From the NCBI GenBank assembly GCA_934230685.1, contig CAKQFF010000092.1:1-7729 (forward strand): a stretch of 7,729 bases of DNA, in the 5' to 3' direction. The position numbers and the translations under genes are program-made. Positions 4,704 to 7,729 of this stretch are shown here, one piece after another (the stretch's first letter is position 1; each line of letters begins with the position of its first letter). The notes under the pieces are model-generated. The model made no database searches, was not told the DNA's origin, and worked only from the letters and a program-made list of their open reading frames with translations. Origin of the DNA: an uncultured Prevotella sp. (GTDB lineage: Bacteria; Bacteroidota; Bacteroidia; Bacteroidales; Bacteroidaceae).

Positions 4704-7700
4704 TCAAGGCATTTTCGTGATTTCGGTCAATACATCCACAGCATCTTTAACTGTAGGAATGCCTGTTATCACCATCGAGCGTTTGCCGTTGACCTCCTTA
4801 AGATTGCAACGCCGAGTGTGCGTGCCAATATAGTTAAGAGCACGCCCGAATGCCTGACTGCGATAGTAGGCAGAGTCGGGATTTGACACAAACTGCATCT
4901 GCATCCTACCCTGCTTGAGTATTATCTTCTCACAGCCAAGACGCTTGCCAAGTCGTCGAAGCGGCACTACCTGCAACAGTTCCTCACCCTCGCGAGGAAG
5001 AGGACCGAAGCGGTCGGCCAATCTCTGACGATAGGCGTCGAGCTGCTGGTCGTCTGCAATATTGTCGAGTTCGCGATAGAGCAACATTCGCTCTGAGGAG
5101 CCAGGCACATAGCATTCGGGGAAGTACATCTCAAGATCGCTCTCCACAGAGCAGTCCTCCACAAACTCATCACCCGAGATTTCCCTACCCTGGGCAATCT
5201 CTTCGGCGTAGACATCCTGGAACTCATCGTTCTTAAGTTCAGTGACAGCCTGACTCAGAATCTTCTGATACGTCTCATAACCAAGATCCTCCATAAATCC
5301 GCTCTGCTCAGCTCCAAGCAGATTGCCCGCTCCACGTATGTCAAGGTCCTGCATAGCAAGGTTGAATCCGCTGCCAAGCTCAGAGAAATTCTCCAATGCC
5401 TCAAGCCTGCGGCGTGCTTCGGGATTGAGTGCCGACTTAGGCGGAGCCAAGAGATAGCAGAAAGCCTTGCGGTTGGAGCGTCCCACACGTCCGCGCATCT
5501 GATGCAGATCAGACAAGCCAAACTTATGGGCATCGTTGATGATGATGGTGTTGGCATTGCTGATATCTATACCATTCTCCACGATTGTTGTGGAGAGAAG
5601 CACGTCGTAGTCGTAGTCCATAAACCCGATGATAATCTTCTCAAGTTCCTCAGGACTCATCTGTCCGTGGCCTATCGCCACACGGGCATCAGGCACATAC
5701 TTATGAATCATGGCGGCAATCTCAGGAAGATTGGAAATACGGTTGTTAACGAAGTACACCTGACCGTTGCGCGACATCTCGAAGTTGATGGCATCGGCTA
5801 TTATCTCATGACTGAACACACCAAGGTCAGTCTGCACAGGATAACGGTTGGGTGGCGGGGTGCGGATGATACTCATGTCGCGAGCACCCATCAGCGAGAA
5901 CTGCAGAGTGCGGGGAATAGGCGTGGCAGACATGGTGAGCGTGTCGATATTAGTCTTCAGTTTGCGCAGCTTCTCCTTAGTAGCCACACCAAACTTATGC
6001 TCCTCATCGATAACGAGCAATCCAAGGTCGTGCCATGCCACCGACTTGCCCAAGAGTTTATGTGTGCCAATGAGGATGTCGATCTTGCCCTCCTTAAGGT
6101 CGGCAAGCACCTCACGCGTCTGCTTAGCCGAGCGGGCACGCGAGAGATAGTCAACACGCACGGGCATATCCTTCAGGCGGTCGCGGAATGTCTTGTAGTG
6201 CTGAAAGGCAAGCACCGTGGTAGGCACAAGCACAGCAACCTGCTTGCCATCAGTAGCAGCCTTGAATGCAGCGCGTATTGCCACCTCTGTCTTGCCAAAG
6301 CCTACATCGCCACACACAAGACGATCCATAGGTCGAGCCGACTCCATATCGGCTTTCACATCCTGTGTGGCACGCGACTGGTCGGGAGTATCCTCATATA
6401 GGAACGAGGCCTCAAGCTCGTGCTGCAAGTAAGAATCCGCGGTGAAGGCGAACCCCTTCTCATGACGACGCTTGGCATAAAGCTTTATAAGGTCGCGCGC
6501 TATATCCTTTATGCGCTTCTTGGTGCGCTCCTTCAGGCGGTCCCACGCTCCGGTGCCAAGAGTGCTCAGGCGTGGTGACTCGCCAGTGTCGGAACGGCGA
6601 TACTTGGATATCTTATATAAAGAATGAATGCTCACATCAACAATGTCGCCCCGCTGATAGTAGATGCGTATCACTTCCTGATAGCTGTCGCCCACAGGCA
6701 CACGCACCAAACCACCAAACTTGCCAATGCCAAAGTCGATATGCACAATGAAGTCACCAGGCTCCATCTCCTGCAACTCCTTCATGGTGAGAGCCATCTT
6801 GCCCGTGCGGGCCTTATCCGACTTGAGGTTGTATTTATGGAAACGGTCGAATATCTGATGGTCGGTGAAGAAACACAAACGAAGATCGTTGTCGGCGAAA
6901 CCCTCATGAAGAGTGTGGTCGACGGGAGTAAACTCCAGACGATCGGCCACAGACAAAGCCTCGGAATTAGGCGACTTGTCGTGATGGATATTGCGCAACG
7001 CCTTCAACTCATCGCTTTCGAATATCTCCTTCAGTCGGCGTGTCTGCTTCTCCGAGTCGGCAAGAATATAGAGTTTGTAGCCTTGCAGGAGATAATCCTC
7101 AAGTGTCTTGGCAAGCAATTCAAAGTTTTTGTGGAAGAGAGGTTGGGGAGAGATATTGAAGGCAATGGTTGTCTGAGGAGTTCCAGTAGGCTGTGCACCG
7201 AACTCCACAAAGCGAAACTTGCATATCTCTTCGCGGAAACGCACACCCGACACAAGATTGTTCTCCTTGCGCATGTCGCGCATTATCTGTTCCTGTTCCA
7301 TCTCCGTGGCACCCTCAAGCCGCGACGCAAGAGCCTGCGACGAGAAGCCCTCGTCGTAAATCTTATCCACTGTGGAGCAGAGATACAGGCGGTCCTTCAT
7401 CACAAGTGTGGCATCGTCGGGCAAGAGAGCCGTGAACGGCTGCTTGTCTTCAACAATCTGTGCCAATTCAGGCACTATCTGAATGTCCTTCTTATGATCC
7501 TTCGACAACTGATCGGCCACCTCAAACGTGCGGATAGTGTCTACCTCATCGCCAAAGAAGTCGATACGGAAAGGCAACTCAGACGAATAGGAATACACGT
7601 CAACAATGCTTCCACGCATGGCAAACTGGCCTGGCTCATACACATAATCCTCTTCCTTAAAGCCAAACTCGCGCAATCGGCGACCCAAGTCAGCAAGATT

Positions 7701-7729
7701 CACGATGTCGCCAACGGCAATGTTTATCG
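4704..7729 (-). CDS. mfd: Transcription-repair coupling factor Mfd, N-terminus cut by right edge
   Basis: Mfd is a cytoplasmic ATP-driven DNA translocase that pushes stalled RNA polymerase off lesions and recruits UvrA. The frame is open to base 7729; the GTG at 7703 is internal, since eight coding residues precede it. Counting that Val as residue 1 gives 999 residues to the stop. Aligned from memory with E. coli Mfd (1148 residues), about 125 N-terminal residues are missing. The UvrB-like region retains R30, R46 and F50, matching E. coli UvrA contacts R165, R181 and F185 with identical spacing. The polymerase-interacting region is near 318-370 (HIDFGIGKFGGL). The helicase core has GDVGFGKT (465-472), DEEH (566-569), SATPIPRT (592-599), GHGQM, STTIVENGIDI and QMRGRVGR (735-742). 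The RecG-like translocation motif has R790 and Q800. The C-terminal regulatory domain runs from about 850 to 999. All key residues are present and the gene appears functional. The receptor gene follows on the same strand after 96 bases. Confidence 0.99.
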   Translation of the reverse strand, partial: INIAVGDIVNLADLGRRLREFGFKEEDYVYEPGQFAMRGSIVDVYSYSSELPFRIDFFGDEVDTIRTFEVADQLSKDHKKDIQIVPELAQIVEDKQPFTALLPDDATLVMKDRLYLCSTVDKIYDEGFSSQALASRLEGATEMEQEQIMRDMRKENNLVSGVRFREEICKFRFVEFGAQPTGTPQTTIAFNISPQPLFHKNFELLAKTLEDYLLQGYKLYILADSEKQTRRLKEIFESDELKALRNIHHDKSPNSEALSVADRLEFTPVDHTLHEGFADNDLRLCFFTDHQIFDRFHKYNLKSDKARTGKMALTMKELQEMEPGDFIVHIDFGIGKFGGLVRVPVGDSYQEVIRIYYQRGDIVDVSIHSLYKISKYRRSDTGESPRLSTLGTGAWDRLKERTKKRIKDIARDLIKLYAKRRHEKGFAFTADSYLQHELEASFLYEDTPDQSRATQDVKADMESARPMDRLVCGDVGFGKTEVAIRAAFKAATDGKQVAVLVPTTVLAFQHYKTFRDRLKDMPVRVDYLSRARSAKQTREVLADLKEGKIDILIGTHKLLGKSVAWHDLGLLVIDEEHKFGVATKEKLRKLKTNIDTLTMSATPIPRTLQFSLMGARDMSIIRTPPPNRYPVQTDLGVFSHEIIADAINFEMSRNGQVYFVNNRISNLPEIAAMIHKYVPDARVAIGHGQMSPEELEKIIIGFMDYDYDVLLSTTIVENGIDISNANTIIINDAHKFGLSDLHQMRGRVGRSNRKAFCYLLAPPKSALNPEARRRLEALENFSELGSGFNLAMQDLDIRGAGNLLGAEQSGFMEDLGYETYQKILSQAVTELKNDEFQDVYAEEIAQGREISGDEFVEDCSVESDLEMYFPECYVPGSSERMLLYRELDNIADDQQLDAYRQRLADRFGPLPREGEELLQVVPLRRLGKRLGCEKIILKQGRMQMQFVSNPDSAYYRSQAFGRALNYIGTHTRRCNLKEVNGKRSMVITGIPTVKDAVDVLTEITKMP

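Noticed and set aside
5502..6401. A 299-codon open frame on the plus strand antisense to mfd.
   Set aside because: It is fully opposite the helicase core of mfd. Its translation is rich in His, Arg and Val in no recognisable domain, and it has no promoter or initiation signal. It is a codon-bias shadow.
7701..7703. GTG at 7703 as the start of mfd.
   Set aside because: The frame stays open to the window edge with residues that align with other Mfd proteins (INIAVGDI before it), and an N-terminal domain would otherwise be missing. The gene is cut by the window, not truncated.

Overview
The window looks like a piece of a Bacteroidota chromosome, most likely order Bacteroidales (Prevotella/Bacteroides-like). 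Four things point there: the character of the DnaK and Mfd proteins, gene starts with A-rich leaders and no clear Shine-Dalgarno sequence, three exact matches to the Bacteroidota -7 promoter motif TAnnTTTG, and a TonB-dependent receptor paired with a PagL-like outer-membrane protein. The genus is an inference. I see no phage, plasmid, insertion sequence, CRISPR, tRNA or rRNA.

Layout from left to right: (1) 1-1061, minus strand, the first 353 codons of dnaK, running off the left edge. (2) 1062-1383, a 322-base divergent regulatory region with two candidate dnaK promoters (one vegetative, one resembling a sigma-54 -24/-12 promoter), a candidate promoter for the rightward gene, and two small dyads. 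(3) 1384-2574, plus strand, a secreted outer-membrane barrel with the His-x-Ser-Asn signature of the PagL lipid A 3-O-deacylase family. (4) 2571-4607, minus strand, a complete TonB-dependent receptor of 678 residues. Its stop codon overlaps that of the PagL-like gene on the palindrome TTAA. (5) 4608-4703, a short AT-rich spacer with a good Bacteroidota promoter. (6) 4704-7729, minus strand, mfd, the transcription-repair coupling factor. It is intact at its C-terminus and cut by the right edge, with roughly 125 N-terminal residues missing.

The genes do not form one obvious pathway. dnaK (protein folding) and mfd (repair of transcription-blocking lesions) are housekeeping genes. The two between them encode outer-membrane proteins: one probably edits lipid A acylation, the other imports an unidentified ligand with energy from TonB. 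mfd and the receptor gene lie on the same strand 96 bases apart and may be partly co-transcribed, although the receptor seems to have its own promoter.

I did not find a convincing new multi-gene system. The points most worth checking are a perfect 12-bp inverted repeat with a 1-base centre over the TonB-box codons, the sigma-54-like sequence upstream of dnaK, the Glu-to-Asn change and large size of the PagL-like protein, and the convergent gene pair with no room for a terminator.
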